This document shows, piece by piece, positions 32,089 through 32,193 of a DNA stretch of 32,193 nt. This DNA comes from Clostridia bacterium (GTDB lineage: Bacteria > Bacillota > Clostridia > Oscillospirales > CAG-272): contig JAFTQV010000063.1 of assembly GCA_017462605.1 (NCBI GenBank), positions 1-32,193 on the forward strand, read 5' to 3'. Below the pieces are notes generated by a model that worked only from the letters and a program-made list of their open reading frames with translations, was not told the origin of the DNA and did not search any database. The translations under genes were made by a program, and so were the position numbers. Each line of letters opens with the position of its first letter. The stretch's first letter is position 1.

Positions 32089-32180
32089 CCGACACCTTCA
32101 GGTGTCATCCTCGAGCAAGGTGTTTTTTCTCGGGATTCTTCGCTTTCCACGCCGACGCCTTTAGGCGTCATCCTCGAACG
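32089..32180. repeat. Two copies of a hairpin plus ATCCTCGA unit
   Basis: GACACCTTCAGGTGTC (32091-32106) and GACGCCTTTAGGCGTC (32154-32169) are each followed by ATCCTCGA. Between them lies CTCGGGATTCTTCGCTTTCC, a string I associate with common intergenic repeats of gut Clostridia. No ORF. Confidence 0.6.
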
Positions 32181-32193
32181 ATGCCGATATCCC

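Overview
This window looks like a chromosomal segment from an uncultured, low-to-moderate GC member of the Bacillota, probably a gut-type Clostridia. The evidence is the type III glutamine synthetase, a T-box leader, sigma-A promoters with near-consensus TTGACA/TATAAT boxes, strong AAGGAGG-like ribosome sites, U-tailed intrinsic terminators, SecG, a ThiT-type thiamine transporter and a class C group II intron. The exact taxon cannot be read from the sequence. I support 27 protein genes, about 32 kb in all, with dense housekeeping content on the minus strand (430-21077, except one plus-strand exonuclease) and accessory or transport genes on the plus strand (21140-31711).

Minus-strand block: glnN (430-2532) is followed by a 3' region with a 108-bp tandem repeat and a terminator, behind which the 5' end of a group IIC intron runs off the left edge. 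A divergent plus-strand DEDDh exonuclease with a zinc ribbon (2749-3711) converges on pheST (3895-7311), sharing a bidirectional terminator. Next come coaD-rsmD-uvrC (7381-10312), an HPr gene (10388-10657) whose active-site Arg17 is replaced by Gly, two small membrane-anchored unknowns, and an O-antigen-ligase-like/trmD/rimM operon that appears to start with a leaderless message. Upstream of that lies secG-rnr-CPBP protease-tadA-glycosyltransferase (14815-19677), then pepT. At three places a strong terminator sits only about 25-30 nt upstream of the next gene's start codon, which suggests deliberate partial read-through.

Plus-strand block: a T-box riboswitch (about 21240-21530) controls a three-gene TrpXYZ-family ABC importer. 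Its specifier reads as UUC and its antiterminator bulge is UGGU, which together point to tRNA-Phe rather than tRNA-Trp. The binding-protein gene is the most striking object here: the segment that normally forms its C-terminus (about 75 residues) lies immediately after the lipoprotein signal, and the protein stops where that segment would normally begin. This is a natural circular permutation in one intact reading frame. Downstream, about 1 kb of intergenic repeats plus a small Xre-type regulator gene is bracketed by a 48-bp duplication of the 3' end of the ATPase gene. Then follow a methionine-gamma-lyase-family PLP enzyme, thiamine pyrophosphokinase (thiN), a TPP riboswitch and thiT, and a 975-residue surface lipoprotein with a predicted right-handed beta-helix.

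The last 480 bases hold no gene. They carry an unusual array of the octamer ATGAATTG and its reverse complement, alternating with small hairpins, and other short palindromic repeats related to those at 24640-25020.
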